DNA of 64,000 nucleotides, from contig NZ_AHAM01000027.1 of the NCBI RefSeq assembly GCF_000236565.1, forward strand, positions 95,163 to 159,162. Direction: 5' to 3'. The notes beneath the pieces were generated by a model. That model made no database searches and was not told where the DNA came from. It saw nothing but the letters and a program-made list of their open reading frames with translations. Shown here piece by piece: positions 36,214 through 45,102 of the stretch. The position numbers and the translations under genes were made by a program. Each line of letters starts with the position of its first letter. Position 1 is the first letter of the stretch. Source of the stretch: Mesorhizobium alhagi CCNWXJ12-2. GTDB lineage: Bacteria; Pseudomonadota; Alphaproteobacteria; Rhizobiales; Rhizobiaceae.

Positions 36214-39200
36214 TCACGCCTGCGTGAGTCGGACAAGAGCCTCGTCCATCACTTCCGCGGGAAGCTCGATCAGCCGCGGCTCCTCGGTGAAAAGAAGCGC
36301 CGCCATAACGGTCTTGCCGGGGTAGAGGGGCGCAAGCAGGGCGCGGTAAAGCGCTAGCTGCACGATATAGGCCGGCGGCACGGCTTCCAGCGTCTGCGGC
36401 GCGGGGCGGTTGCTCTTGTAGTCGACGATCTGCACTTCGCCGGCGGTGATCGCGAGCCGGTCGATCGTGCCGGAAATCGCGCGCTCCTTGCCTCTGACTT
36501 TCAGCCTGCCCATGACCGAGACTTCGGCGCGAGAACCTTCGGCAAACAGCGGCGAAAAACGCGGCGAGGCGAGAATCGCTTCGACCGAGACCAGCGCAGC
36601 TTCGCGCTCTCCGGCCGGCCAGCCCGCGCCGGCGCGTTCAAGATAGCGCCGGCCGGCGGCGGTGCGCTCGGCCGCCGGTAGGGTCGGCAGCATCTGCAAA
36701 AGCTTGTGCAGCGCGATGCCGCGGGCGATGGCGAAGCCCGGCTCCACATCCGGATCGAGCACCGGCGAGCGGCCGGAAATCACCGGCTCCCTGGTCTCGT
36801 CGATCAGTACCGACGCGCCGGACGGCGAAAGCGGCTTGGGCAGCGATTCCGAGGGCGGCAGATTCTCGAACAGTCTCGGCGGGATTTCCACGACGGCTCG
36901 CTGTGCTTCGCCCGCAACCTCAGCCGCGAGACCCGCCGCCGGTCCGGTGCTGATCCGAAAGCGGCGGACGGGGTCACCTCCGGCCGGATGCGCGCGCTCT
37001 TCGCTGTGCTCCGAGCCCGCCAGCGCGCGGCTGACGATGGCGTGCCAGGTCGTGTCGTTCTGGCCGCGCTTGCCGTGATAGCCGCAGACGATCAGCCGGT
37101 CTTCCGCGCGCGTCATGCCGACATAGAGCAGGCGGCGGTATTCGTCGTCGGCGCGCTCCCTGATGCGCAGCGCCGCCTCCCGCGAGACGCCGTTGGCGAT
37201 ATCGGCGGACGAGCGCCACAGATACGCCTTGACGTCGCGAAGCTCGCCGCGCGGCTCGAAAGGCACCAGGCGCGGCAGATGCTGCTCGCTGAAGGGCGCC
37301 GCCCCGCCGTCGACCAGGAACACCACCGGCGCTTCCAGGCCCTTGGCCGCGTGCACCGTCATGATGCGCACCTCATCGCGCGTCTGGTCCATCTCGCGCT
37401 TGATGTCGGGGCCGGCGCTTTCCAGCGTCGCCAGGAAGGCCTCCAATCCCGGCAGGCCGGCGCGCTCCTCGGCGAGGCAGAAATTCAGGAACTCGTCGAG
37501 AATGTCGCCGGCTTCCTGGCCGAGCCTTGCGATCATGCGGCGGCGCACACCGTCGCGGCCGAGCACGCCCGAATAGAATTCGAAAACCGGCTTGAACGCC
37601 GCCTCGCCGGCCCAGGAATCGAGCTTCTCGGCGATCAGGCCCAGCCTTATGTCGGTCTCGCCGTGCTTGCGCAGCGAAGCAGCGAGCGACATGCCCTTGC
37701 CGCGGCCGGCTGCGAGCGCGAACAGGTCGTCCTCGCTGAGCGCGAAGACCGGACTCCGGAGCACAGCGGCCAGCGACAGATCGTCCTCAGGCTGGATCAG
37801 GAAACGCCCAAGCGCGATCATGTCCTTGACCGCTATATGGCCGGGCAGGCTCAGCCGGTCGGCGCCCGCCACCGGGATCTGCCGGTTTTTCAGGCTGCGC
37901 GCCAGCGCGTGGACGAAGCGGTCGCGCTTGCGCACCAGCACCATGACGTCGCCGGCGCTCAGCCTCTTGCCCGTCCCCTCGATGATCTCGCCGGACCGGA
38001 TCCAGTCCTGAATCGTGGCAGCCACCTGCTCGGCCACCCGCACCGCCGGGGCCTGCGCGTGGTCGATGGCCTCCCGCCAATCCTCCGGCTCCTCGATCGC
38101 GGCGGCGCCGATCGACGGCCAGACCTCGACATAGCCGGGCTCGTTGTCGCGGATCGCCTTGTGTCCCGGCGGGTCCGGATCGTGCGACAGGCCGCGGCGG
38201 GCCTCTTCGCTGGCAAAGACCAGATCGACCGCAGCGAGCACGTCGCCGGTCGAGCGGAACGACCAGGTCAGCCCGACCCTTTCGAAGCTGCCGTTGGCTC
38301 CGCGGATTTTCTGCGAGAATTCGTGGCCGGTTTCTGCGAAGGATTCGGGCGCCGCGCCCTGGAAGGAATAGATCGACTGCTTTTCGTCGCCGACGGCGAA
38401 CACCGTGCGGTGGACATTGTCGCGAGCGCCCAAGCCGGCAAAGAACTCCTCGGCCAGCCGCTTGACCACATTCCACTGGTCCGGACTGGTGTCCTGCGCC
38501 TCGTCCAGCAATATGTGGTCGATGCCCTTGTCGAGCTTGTACTGTACCCACGGCCCGGCATCCTGGCGAGCCAGCAGCCGCACGGTGCGGGTGATCAAAT
38601 CATTGAAGTCGAGAAAGCCGCGCCCGGCCTTCAGTTGCTCGTAGCGGGCGATCAGCCAGTCGGCGATGGTCAGTGCGGCGCGCGTGCCTTCGAGCATGCG
38701 GAACAGCGCCAGCCGGTCGCAGGCGGCCATGATCGCGTCGGTGGCTTGCGCGTAGCGCTGCGGCAGATCGGGCAGGCGGGCGAGCAGCTTCTTGGTGAAC
38801 AATCTGCCGGTAGCATAGGGCTCGCCATCGCCCTTGAGAAAGCCGCGCGCAAGCAATTGCAGGCGTCTTACCGGATCGGATTCGGCGAAGGCGAGAGCCG
38901 CATCGGGGAGGATGTCCTTGAGCACGGAGCGGGCGTCGACCGCGTCAGCGTCGGCCGCGAACCGCTCCAAAAACTCCGGCGGGAATCCGGGAAGCGGCCA
39001 GGCTATTGAAGCAATGCCCTCGGCGCTGTCCTCCGGCGTGAAATCGAATTCCGAAAACAGCGCCTCGTAAGGCGCGGGCTCCCCGCCCGCAGCGTCTATC
39101 AATATGCGCAGGCTGTCGCGCTTCTGCACGATCTCCTGCAGCAGCATGTCGAGGCCCCATTCGCCGCCGCGTTCCAGCACGGCGGCGAATGCCTCGGCGA

Positions 39201-39732
39201 GTTCGGGATTGCCGGCCGCAGCGCCCGTAATCATCTCGCGGCGCGCGGTGGCGAACAGCGTCTGCTCCATCGCCGGATCGAGCATCTCGAAATGCGCGGC
39301 GATGTTGGCTTCCAGCGGGAACTGGTGCAGTACCGATTCGCAGAACGCGTGGATCGTCTGGATTTTCAGCCCGCCGGGGGTCTCCAGCGCCTGCGCGAAC
39401 AGGCGGCGAGCGCGCCGCATCTTCTCGGCGTCGGGTTTGCGGCCGTCCAGCTCTTCGATCGCTTTCGCCAGTTCCTCGTCGCCGAGCATCGTCCAGGACG
39501 ACAGGCTGGAAAAGACTCGGTTCGACATGTTGGCGGCGGCCGCGCGGGTATAGGTCAGGCACAATATCCTCGAGGGATCGGTGCCCTCCAGCAAAAGCCG
39601 GATGACGCGCTGCGCCAGCACATGCGTCTTGCCGGAGCCGGCATTGGCCGACACCCAGACGGAGTGCTGCGGATCGGAGGCCTTTGCCTGCCGCTCGGCG
39701 GTCTCGAAGGGGACTGTGAACTTCTTCTTCAT
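36214..39732 (-). CDS. addA: Double-strand break repair helicase AddA
   Basis: Subunit of the AddAB helicase-nuclease that resects DNA ends for RecA (functional analogue of RecBCD). The 1172-residue protein is of alphaproteobacterial size: UvrD-like helicase with Walker A ANAGSGKTHVLAQR (29-42), Walker B ILLDEAQDTSPDQW, motif III GDEKQSIYSFQGA, motif V/VI IMTVHAAKGLEAP and YVGMTRAEDRL, and a C-terminal PD-(D/E)XK nuclease with VQIVDYKSNRPA. ATG at 39732 forms an ATGA overlap with the addB stop. Confidence 0.96.
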   Translation of the reverse strand: MKKKFTVPFETAERQAKASDPQHSVWVSANAGSGKTHVLAQRVIRLLLEGTDPSRILCLTYTRAAAANMSNRVFSSLSSWTMLGDEELAKAIEELDGRKPDAEKMRRARRLFAQALETPGGLKIQTIHAFCESVLHQFPLEANIAAHFEMLDPAMEQTLFATARREMITGAAAGNPELAEAFAAVLERGGEWGLDMLLQEIVQKRDSLRILIDAAGGEPAPYEALFSEFDFTPEDSAEGIASIAWPLPGFPPEFLERFAADADAVDARSVLKDILPDAALAFAESDPVRRLQLLARGFLKGDGEPYATGRLFTKKLLARLPDLPQRYAQATDAIMAACDRLALFRMLEGTRAALTIADWLIARYEQLKAGRGFLDFNDLITRTVRLLARQDAGPWVQYKLDKGIDHILLDEAQDTSPDQWNVVKRLAEEFFAGLGARDNVHRTVFAVGDEKQSIYSFQGAAPESFAETGHEFSQKIRGANGSFERVGLTWSFRSTGDVLAAVDLVFASEEARRGLSHDPDPPGHKAIRDNEPGYVEVWPSIGAAAIEEPEDWREAIDHAQAPAVRVAEQVAATIQDWIRSGEIIEGTGKRLSAGDVMVLVRKRDRFVHALARSLKNRQIPVAGADRLSLPGHIAVKDMIALGRFLIQPEDDLSLAAVLRSPVFALSEDDLFALAAGRGKGMSLAASLRKHGETDIRLGLIAEKLDSWAGEAAFKPVFEFYSGVLGRDGVRRRMIARLGQEAGDILDEFLNFCLAEERAGLPGLEAFLATLESAGPDIKREMDQTRDEVRIMTVHAAKGLEAPVVFLVDGGAAPFSEQHLPRLVPFEPRGELRDVKAYLWRSSADIANGVSREAALRIRERADDEYRRLLYVGMTRAEDRLIVCGYHGKRGQNDTTWHAIVSRALAGSEHSEERAHPAGGDPVRRFRISTGPAAGLAAEVAGEAQRAVVEIPPRLFENLPPSESLPKPLSPSGASVLIDETREPVISGRSPVLDPDVEPGFAIARGIALHKLLQMLPTLPAAERTAAGRRYLERAGAGWPAGEREAALVSVEAILASPRFSPLFAEGSRAEVSVMGRLKVRGKERAISGTIDRLAITAGEVQIVDYKSNRPAPQTLEAVPPAYIVQLALYRALLAPLYPGKTVMAALLFTEEPRLIELPAEVMDEALVRLTQA

Positions 39733-42700
39733 TCGCCGGTGTCCACATCGTCCGGCCCGTCGCCGCCGGCCGACCACTCCAGGACCCGCGCCAGATGATC
39801 GTAGTCGCCGTCGGTCTCGCCTTCCCGGAACGGCAGAGCCCGCGAAAGATAGCCGGCTTCCGGCTCGTTGTAGTGCTCCAGCAGCGCTTCAAGCCGCTCC
39901 CAGGCTTCCTGCGACAGCGCCGGGCCTGATTTGGGCGTCCCGTTCACGCGCAGGATCGATTCCTCCAGCACCAGGCCGTTGGCTTTCAGCCGCACGAATG
40001 CGAGTTCGGCCGGCGTGCGGGCGCCGAGCTCGCGGAACGCGCCGCGCTGCAGCAGCGCGCCTTCCAGCGCCAGTTGCGGCGCAAGCAGCGTGTGCGCCTG
40101 CATTTTCGAAGGCGAGGAGCCGGTCTTGTGGTCGATTATGTCGGCCATGCCGGCCGGCAGCAGGTCGATGCGGTCGGCATAGCCCGACAGCGTCACGCCG
40201 GAGCCGCCGACTTCAGTCGCTTCGGCATGCGCCTCCGGATGGCGGCTGACAACATTTGCCGCACGGGCGCGCTCCCAGGCGATGAATTCCGCAGCCATCT
40301 TCATGAAGCGCGGCCACCATATCGCCTCGACGTCCTCCGGCAGCGCGCACTCTGCAAAGCCCTCGCGGCCAGCCTCGATGAGCAGCTCGTAGGCTTCCTC
40401 ATTGCGCGGATCTGCAACCGTCTCGGAGAAGCGGTGGAGTATCCTGTGGAACAGCGTGCCGCGTTCGGCCGCGCCGGGGTCGCGCACCAGCGGATCGATC
40501 GGCGCGAGGCTGAGTATCTTGCGCGCATAGACCGCGTAGGGATCGCGCCGCAGCGTCTCGATCTCGGTCACGGAAAAATGGCGAGGACGGACGTCGAGCG
40601 GCGGCTTCGGCGCGGGCCGTTTGGCGAACCTGACCGGCGCACCGGCATCGAGCGCACGCGCCCAGTCGAGCAGCGAAGCGCCGCGCGCGCGCATGATCCC
40701 GGCCTGGTCGGGTCCGGCGAAGGCCAGCAGGCGCTGCAGCCAGCGTGACGGCACCGCAGGCGCGTCGCCTGAGCGTGCCGAGCGCGCCAGGATTATGTCT
40801 TCCGTTCCCACCGCCATCTGGAAATCATGGGCCGACTGGCCGATGCGGCGCTCCGGCGGCTCGAGGTCGATGCCGGTCTTCATGACGCGCGACATGAAGC
40901 GGTCGGCCTGCGGCTTGCGCGGCCAGACGCCCTCGTTCAGCCCGCCGACAACCAGCGTGTCGACCGACTGCAGCCGCGCTTCTAGAGCGCCCCAGATCGC
41001 GATGCGGCTGTCGGTTCCGTGAGCCGGCTTGACGATTTCGGGCGCAAGCAGCGCCTCCAGCACGTCCGGCCATTCCGCCGCGTCGAAAGTGAGCGACGCC
41101 GTCGAAGCGACCAGCCCGCGCAGCAGTTCGGCGAGCTTCTCGCCGACGTCGCCGGCATAAAGCGCGTCATTGCCGCCTTCGGGACCGCGCGCAAAATTTT
41201 CGAGCGTCATCACGGTGGCGCGCATGATCGCCGTCAGCTCGACCTCGCCGGCTCGCCGGAACGGAGCCAGCGGCGCGATGGCTTCGGCGAGCCGCCGCAA
41301 CACGCTGCGCGCCGCGTTGATGCGCCGCTCGCCCAACCTTTCAGACCATGCGGGCTGCCGTTTCTGGCTGGCCAGGGCCGCATACCGCTCCTCGAAAAGA
41401 GTCACCAGCTCATGGACGTCCGGCCTGCCCGTGCCGCCGCGCAGCGCGACCAGCTCGATTGTCTCCACCGCCGCCCGGACGGAGCTCCGCTCCAGCCCGA
41501 GCGAAATCAGCGGATGCTTGAGCAGCGACAGCAGCGACAGCGGATCGCCCGGGCTGAACGCCGCCTTGACCAGCAGGCGCAGAAGCGCTCCGGGCGCGGT
41601 GTTGGCGAGCGGGACGCCGCCTGAATCATCGGCGCGAACACCGAAGCGCAGCAGTTCGGCCGATACCCGGCGCGCCAGGTTTCTGTCGCCGGTGACCAGC
41701 GCGGCGGTGCGGCCCGGCGCCTCGACGGCCGCCTTCAGCGCGACCGCGATGGCCGCCGCCTCGTCCCGCTCATTGGCGGCTTCCAGCAGCGTCACACCGG
41801 AGAGCGCATCGGCCAGTTCGCCGGAATTCATGGTGCCGCGCCGCCCGGCCCAGTCGTCGGTGGTTTCGGCCGGCCTGAGCGCCTCGCCGACCAATGCCGC
41901 GCGCGCCGACATCGCCTTGTTTGGCGACCCGACCTCTTCGACATCGGCGCGCAGAATGCCGATCTTCTGCAGGAGCTTTGCCAGGCCGTATTGCGGGTGG
42001 CCCAGCACCGAAGCCTGCGGCGCAAGGTCCGAGATGACCGACCAGGACCGCTCATCGAGCGTCTTGTCCAGTCCGGGCAGCACCACGGCGCCGTTCGGCA
42101 GACGTGCGATGGCCGACAGCAGCTCGGCGGTCGCTGGTATGGAGCCGGTAGAGCCGGCCGCGACTACCGAGCCGGCCGGCGGATTGTGCTTCAGCCGCTC
42201 GGCCTCCAACCGGATCAACGCGCTTCGGTGCGCGGCCGGGTTCGACTGCCCGCGCTCTGCGAGCAGCGCCGGCCATGCCGAGGTTACGATTTCGAGGAAA
42301 TCCAGCGTCACCTGCCACCAATTGGCGAGGTCGCCCGAAACCAACTCGCTGAGCTTCTTCCAGTCCGAACCCTCGGTTTCGATCTCGTCCATCAGCGCGG
42401 CGAGGTCGCGCGCCAGCCAGATGGCGTCGGCTGTCGAGGCCGGCACGACGATGTCTTCCTCGAACAGGGCCGCGACATGGGCAGGCAGGCGGCGCTTCCA
42501 GGCGCGCACCATCGGCGCAAGCAGCAGCAGCCGGTCCGCCGCCGCGATGGGCGGCAAGAGATCGATCGCGTCTGCGCCGCCCGGGGCGAAGATCGCCTCG
42601 TCCTCGTCGAATTCGCCAAGCGGCCGGATCACCGGCAGGATCGCCGAACGCCCGCCCGCCATGTCGACGAACACGCCCCGCAGCTCGCGCGCGGCGCGGC

Positions 42701-42863
42701 GCGTCGGCACGTAGATCGTCACATCGGCCAGGGCCAGCGGATCGCCGTCGAAGCGGAAGCCGGGCACGAGCCGGCCGCCATTCAGCGCCTCGGCCAGGGT
42801 CGGCAGGAAGGCGACGCCGGGCGGGATTGAAAACACCCGCGGCGGCTTTCCGCCGCCGGTCAT
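39729..42863 (-). CDS. addB: Double-strand break repair protein AddB
   Basis: A 1044-residue partner of AddA. The N-terminal inactivated helicase domain has the degenerate YVPTRRAARELRG and a region with AAGSTGSIPATAELL. The C-terminal PD-(D/E)XK nuclease has ADIIDHKTGSSPSK (metal Asp and Lys). The Cys cluster of Gram-positive AddB is not seen, as usual in alphaproteobacteria. Start and stop both lie in ATGA overlaps (with murU upstream and addA downstream), giving tight coupling. Confidence 0.95.
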   Translation of the reverse strand: MTGGGKPPRVFSIPPGVAFLPTLAEALNGGRLVPGFRFDGDPLALADVTIYVPTRRAARELRGVFVDMAGGRSAILPVIRPLGEFDEDEAIFAPGGADAIDLLPPIAAADRLLLLAPMVRAWKRRLPAHVAALFEEDIVVPASTADAIWLARDLAALMDEIETEGSDWKKLSELVSGDLANWWQVTLDFLEIVTSAWPALLAERGQSNPAAHRSALIRLEAERLKHNPPAGSVVAAGSTGSIPATAELLSAIARLPNGAVVLPGLDKTLDERSWSVISDLAPQASVLGHPQYGLAKLLQKIGILRADVEEVGSPNKAMSARAALVGEALRPAETTDDWAGRRGTMNSGELADALSGVTLLEAANERDEAAAIAVALKAAVEAPGRTAALVTGDRNLARRVSAELLRFGVRADDSGGVPLANTAPGALLRLLVKAAFSPGDPLSLLSLLKHPLISLGLERSSVRAAVETIELVALRGGTGRPDVHELVTLFEERYAALASQKRQPAWSERLGERRINAARSVLRRLAEAIAPLAPFRRAGEVELTAIMRATVMTLENFARGPEGGNDALYAGDVGEKLAELLRGLVASTASLTFDAAEWPDVLEALLAPEIVKPAHGTDSRIAIWGALEARLQSVDTLVVGGLNEGVWPRKPQADRFMSRVMKTGIDLEPPERRIGQSAHDFQMAVGTEDIILARSARSGDAPAVPSRWLQRLLAFAGPDQAGIMRARGASLLDWARALDAGAPVRFAKRPAPKPPLDVRPRHFSVTEIETLRRDPYAVYARKILSLAPIDPLVRDPGAAERGTLFHRILHRFSETVADPRNEEAYELLIEAGREGFAECALPEDVEAIWWPRFMKMAAEFIAWERARAANVVSRHPEAHAEATEVGGSGVTLSGYADRIDLLPAGMADIIDHKTGSSPSKMQAHTLLAPQLALEGALLQRGAFRELGARTPAELAFVRLKANGLVLEESILRVNGTPKSGPALSQEAWERLEALLEHYNEPEAGYLSRALPFREGETDGDYDHLARVLEWSAGGDGPDDVDTGE

Positions 42864-43588
42864 GCGCCGACCGCTTGAGCCCGCGCGACAGCCGCCTCGG
42901 CCGGCGCGAGTGCGTCCGGTGTGCCGACCGTGATCCAGCTGCCATTCATGCGCAGGCCGAACAGCCGGCCCGCCGCGATTGCGCGGTCGAAATAGAGATT
43001 GAGCGAGTGTTTCGTGATTGCTGCGCCGGCAAAGATTCCGGGTTGGACGATCGCTGCTCCGGCATAGATCAGGCCGGACAGGTCGCCGCCGGCGCGGGAC
43101 AGGCGGCCGTCGGGCGCGGCCAGGAAATCCGTGCCGCCGCTATGGCCGGTGGCCGACCGCAGGTCGGCCAGCATCAAAAGCATATCCATCTTCGACGCAT
43201 CCCACGCCGCAGCGAGCCTTGCGAGATTGGATTCGGCCTCGTCGACCCAGAAAGTGTCGGCGTTGATGACGTAGAACGGTTTTGGCCCAAGCTCCGGCAG
43301 CGCCTTGACGATGCCGCCGGCCGAATCGAGCAGCGCCTCGCTTTCATCGGAAATTATTATACTCGGCTTCTGCCGCCGGCTCACATGGGCGACGATCTGT
43401 TCGGGCAGATAGTGGACGTTGACGACGGCCTTGGCGACGCCGACTTCGGCCAGGCTGTCCATTCCCCAATCGAGCAGCGGCTTGCCGGCGACTTCGATCA
43501 GCGGCTTTGGCTTTGTGGCGGTAATTGGCCGCATGCGTATGCCGAGCCCGGCGGCGAGGACCATCGCGGTATCAGGCGCGCCATTCAT
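42860..43588 (-). CDS. murU: Nucleotidyltransferase, MurNAc-1-phosphate uridylyltransferase type
   Basis: A 242-residue sugar-1-phosphate nucleotidyltransferase: LAAGLGIRMRPITATKPKPLIEV (12-34, nucleotide loop and lysine), VNVHYLPEQI, and YVINADTFWVD (metal Asp). In Pseudomonas putida MurU makes UDP-MurNAc from the product of AmgK in a fosfomycin-insensitive recycling route. The directly upstream, four-base-overlapping gene carries an AmgK-like kinase domain, which supports this role over a generic mannose-1-phosphate guanylyltransferase. Activity unproven. Confidence 0.85.
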   Translation of the reverse strand: MNGAPDTAMVLAAGLGIRMRPITATKPKPLIEVAGKPLLDWGMDSLAEVGVAKAVVNVHYLPEQIVAHVSRRQKPSIIISDESEALLDSAGGIVKALPELGPKPFYVINADTFWVDEAESNLARLAAAWDASKMDMLLMLADLRSATGHSGGTDFLAAPDGRLSRAGGDLSGLIYAGAAIVQPGIFAGAAITKHSLNLYFDRAIAAGRLFGLRMNGSWITVGTPDALAPAEAAVARAQAVGA

Positions 43589-45093
43589 TCCGCGGTATCT
43601 CCAAGCAGGCCGTTGCTACTGTAGAAATCCTTGAGCCCGGCGAGCGCCGGATGCGCCAGGGCCCGGCCGAGATAGGCGCGGATGCGAGGCAAATGGCGAA
43701 GATAGTCAGGCTTGCCGTCGCGCTCGTTGAGACGCACGAAAATGCCGAGGATCTTCGAATTGCGCTGCGCCGCCATCGCCGCATAGGCTTCGCTGAAACC
43801 GGCTTCGTCGAACGGGCCCGCCGCCCGGCGCGCGGCGACATAGGCGTCGTAGGTCGAACGCTCGATTTCAGGCGAAACAGTCACGCGCGCATCCATGGCC
43901 AGCGATGCGAGATCATAGGCCGACGGCCCGATCAGCGCATCCTGGAAATCGAGTACGCCGATGCGGTCGTGGCCCTGGCGTTCGCCGCGCCAGATCAGGT
44001 TCGGCGAGTGGAAATCGCGCAGCATCAGCGTCTTTTCCGTACCTTCCAGTCGGTCGAATACCGCATTCCATACGTTCTCGAAGCCGCTTCTCACCTTATC
44101 ATGAGCCGGCTTACCTGTTGCGAATGGAATATACCAGTCGACCAGCAATTCCGCCTCGATCATCATGGCATCGCGGTCGAAAGGCGGAACGAGATGATGC
44201 ACGCCCATCGCCGCTTCCATACGGCTTGGCCACTTCCGGCCATGCATCATGGCGAGCAGTTCGGCCGCAGCGGCATAACGCCCGGCCACCGGTTTTCCGT
44301 CATCGAGAAAGCTGCCGGAGCCGAGATGCTCGATGAGCAAAAAGCCCTGTTCGAGATCGGCGGTGAAAATCTCCGGAACCGCCACGCCGCCGGCCTTCAG
44401 CGCGCGGTCGATGGCGACGAAGGCCGAGACGGACTGCGCCGTATGGGCGATCTCGGCATAGGGTTTCCCGTCGCGGACCGGCGGCCCGAGCACCAGTTTC
44501 GGCGAATTCATCAGCACTAGCGGCGGCTGGCCATCATCATCGACGATCTCGTAGGAGCGCGCCGATGCGTCTCCGGCGAAGTATTTCCGCTCCGCGTCGG
44601 CATGGCCCGACCGCGCCAGAAAATCGCGCGCGGCTAGCGAGCGGCCGATGCGCTCGATGGCGGCGCCAGTCCCGGTGATCCGGGCAAGCCTGCCCGCATC
44701 CTGATGGGTAAGCTCGAGATGGACGGCGCTTTCCGGCAGGCGGCTCGCCGCCCGGTCCGGCCATTCGACGAGAGCCGCGCCCTGCGCGATCGCGTCGTCG
44801 AAACCCAGTTCGTCAAGCTCGGCCGCCGATGCCAGCCGGTAAAGATCGAAATGATGAACCGGAACACGCCCCTCATAGGCCTGCACGAGAGTGAAGGTCG
44901 GGCTCGGAACCTCCAGCTCCGCGTCGCCGGCCAGCGCCCGGATCAGACCGCGCGCCAGCGTCGTCTTGCCGGCGCCCAGATCGCCTTCGAGCGCCAGAAC
45001 ATCGCCGGCGTGCAACGCCAACGCCAGATCCGCTCCGAGCATGGTCGTCGCACGCTCGTCGGGGAGGAACCGCTCAAGGCTCGAAAAATCCAT
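43585..45093 (-). CDS. tsaE: TsaE-AmgK fusion: t6A ATPase plus MurNAc/GlcNAc anomeric kinase
   Basis: A 502-residue fusion. Residues 1-150 are TsaE, the ATPase of tRNA t6A37 modification: P-loop EGDLGAGKTTLARG (36-49), SPTFTLVQAY and FDLYRL. Residues 160-490 are an aminoglycoside-phosphotransferase-type kinase like AmgK: YFAGDASARSYEIV (171-184), catalytic LRDFHSPNL (358-366, Asp360 and Asn365) and the metal motif VLDFQDAL (380-387). Both active sites look intact. AmgK phosphorylates MurNAc at C1 for MurU, which is encoded next. ATG at 45093, nine bases after divL. Confidence 0.9.
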   Translation of the reverse strand: MDFSSLERFLPDERATTMLGADLALALHAGDVLALEGDLGAGKTTLARGLIRALAGDAELEVPSPTFTLVQAYEGRVPVHHFDLYRLASAAELDELGFDDAIAQGAALVEWPDRAASRLPESAVHLELTHQDAGRLARITGTGAAIERIGRSLAARDFLARSGHADAERKYFAGDASARSYEIVDDDGQPPLVLMNSPKLVLGPPVRDGKPYAEIAHTAQSVSAFVAIDRALKAGGVAVPEIFTADLEQGFLLIEHLGSGSFLDDGKPVAGRYAAAAELLAMMHGRKWPSRMEAAMGVHHLVPPFDRDAMMIEAELLVDWYIPFATGKPAHDKVRSGFENVWNAVFDRLEGTEKTLMLRDFHSPNLIWRGERQGHDRIGVLDFQDALIGPSAYDLASLAMDARVTVSPEIERSTYDAYVAARRAAGPFDEAGFSEAYAAMAAQRNSKILGIFVRLNERDGKPDYLRHLPRIRAYLGRALAHPALAGLKDFYSSNGLLGDTAE

Positions 45094-45102
45094 CAGGCAG
45101 CA

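Noticed and set aside
36706..39009. A 767-codon plus-strand open frame
   Set aside because: Antisense to addA; no family motif, and addA has helicase and nuclease motifs throughout.
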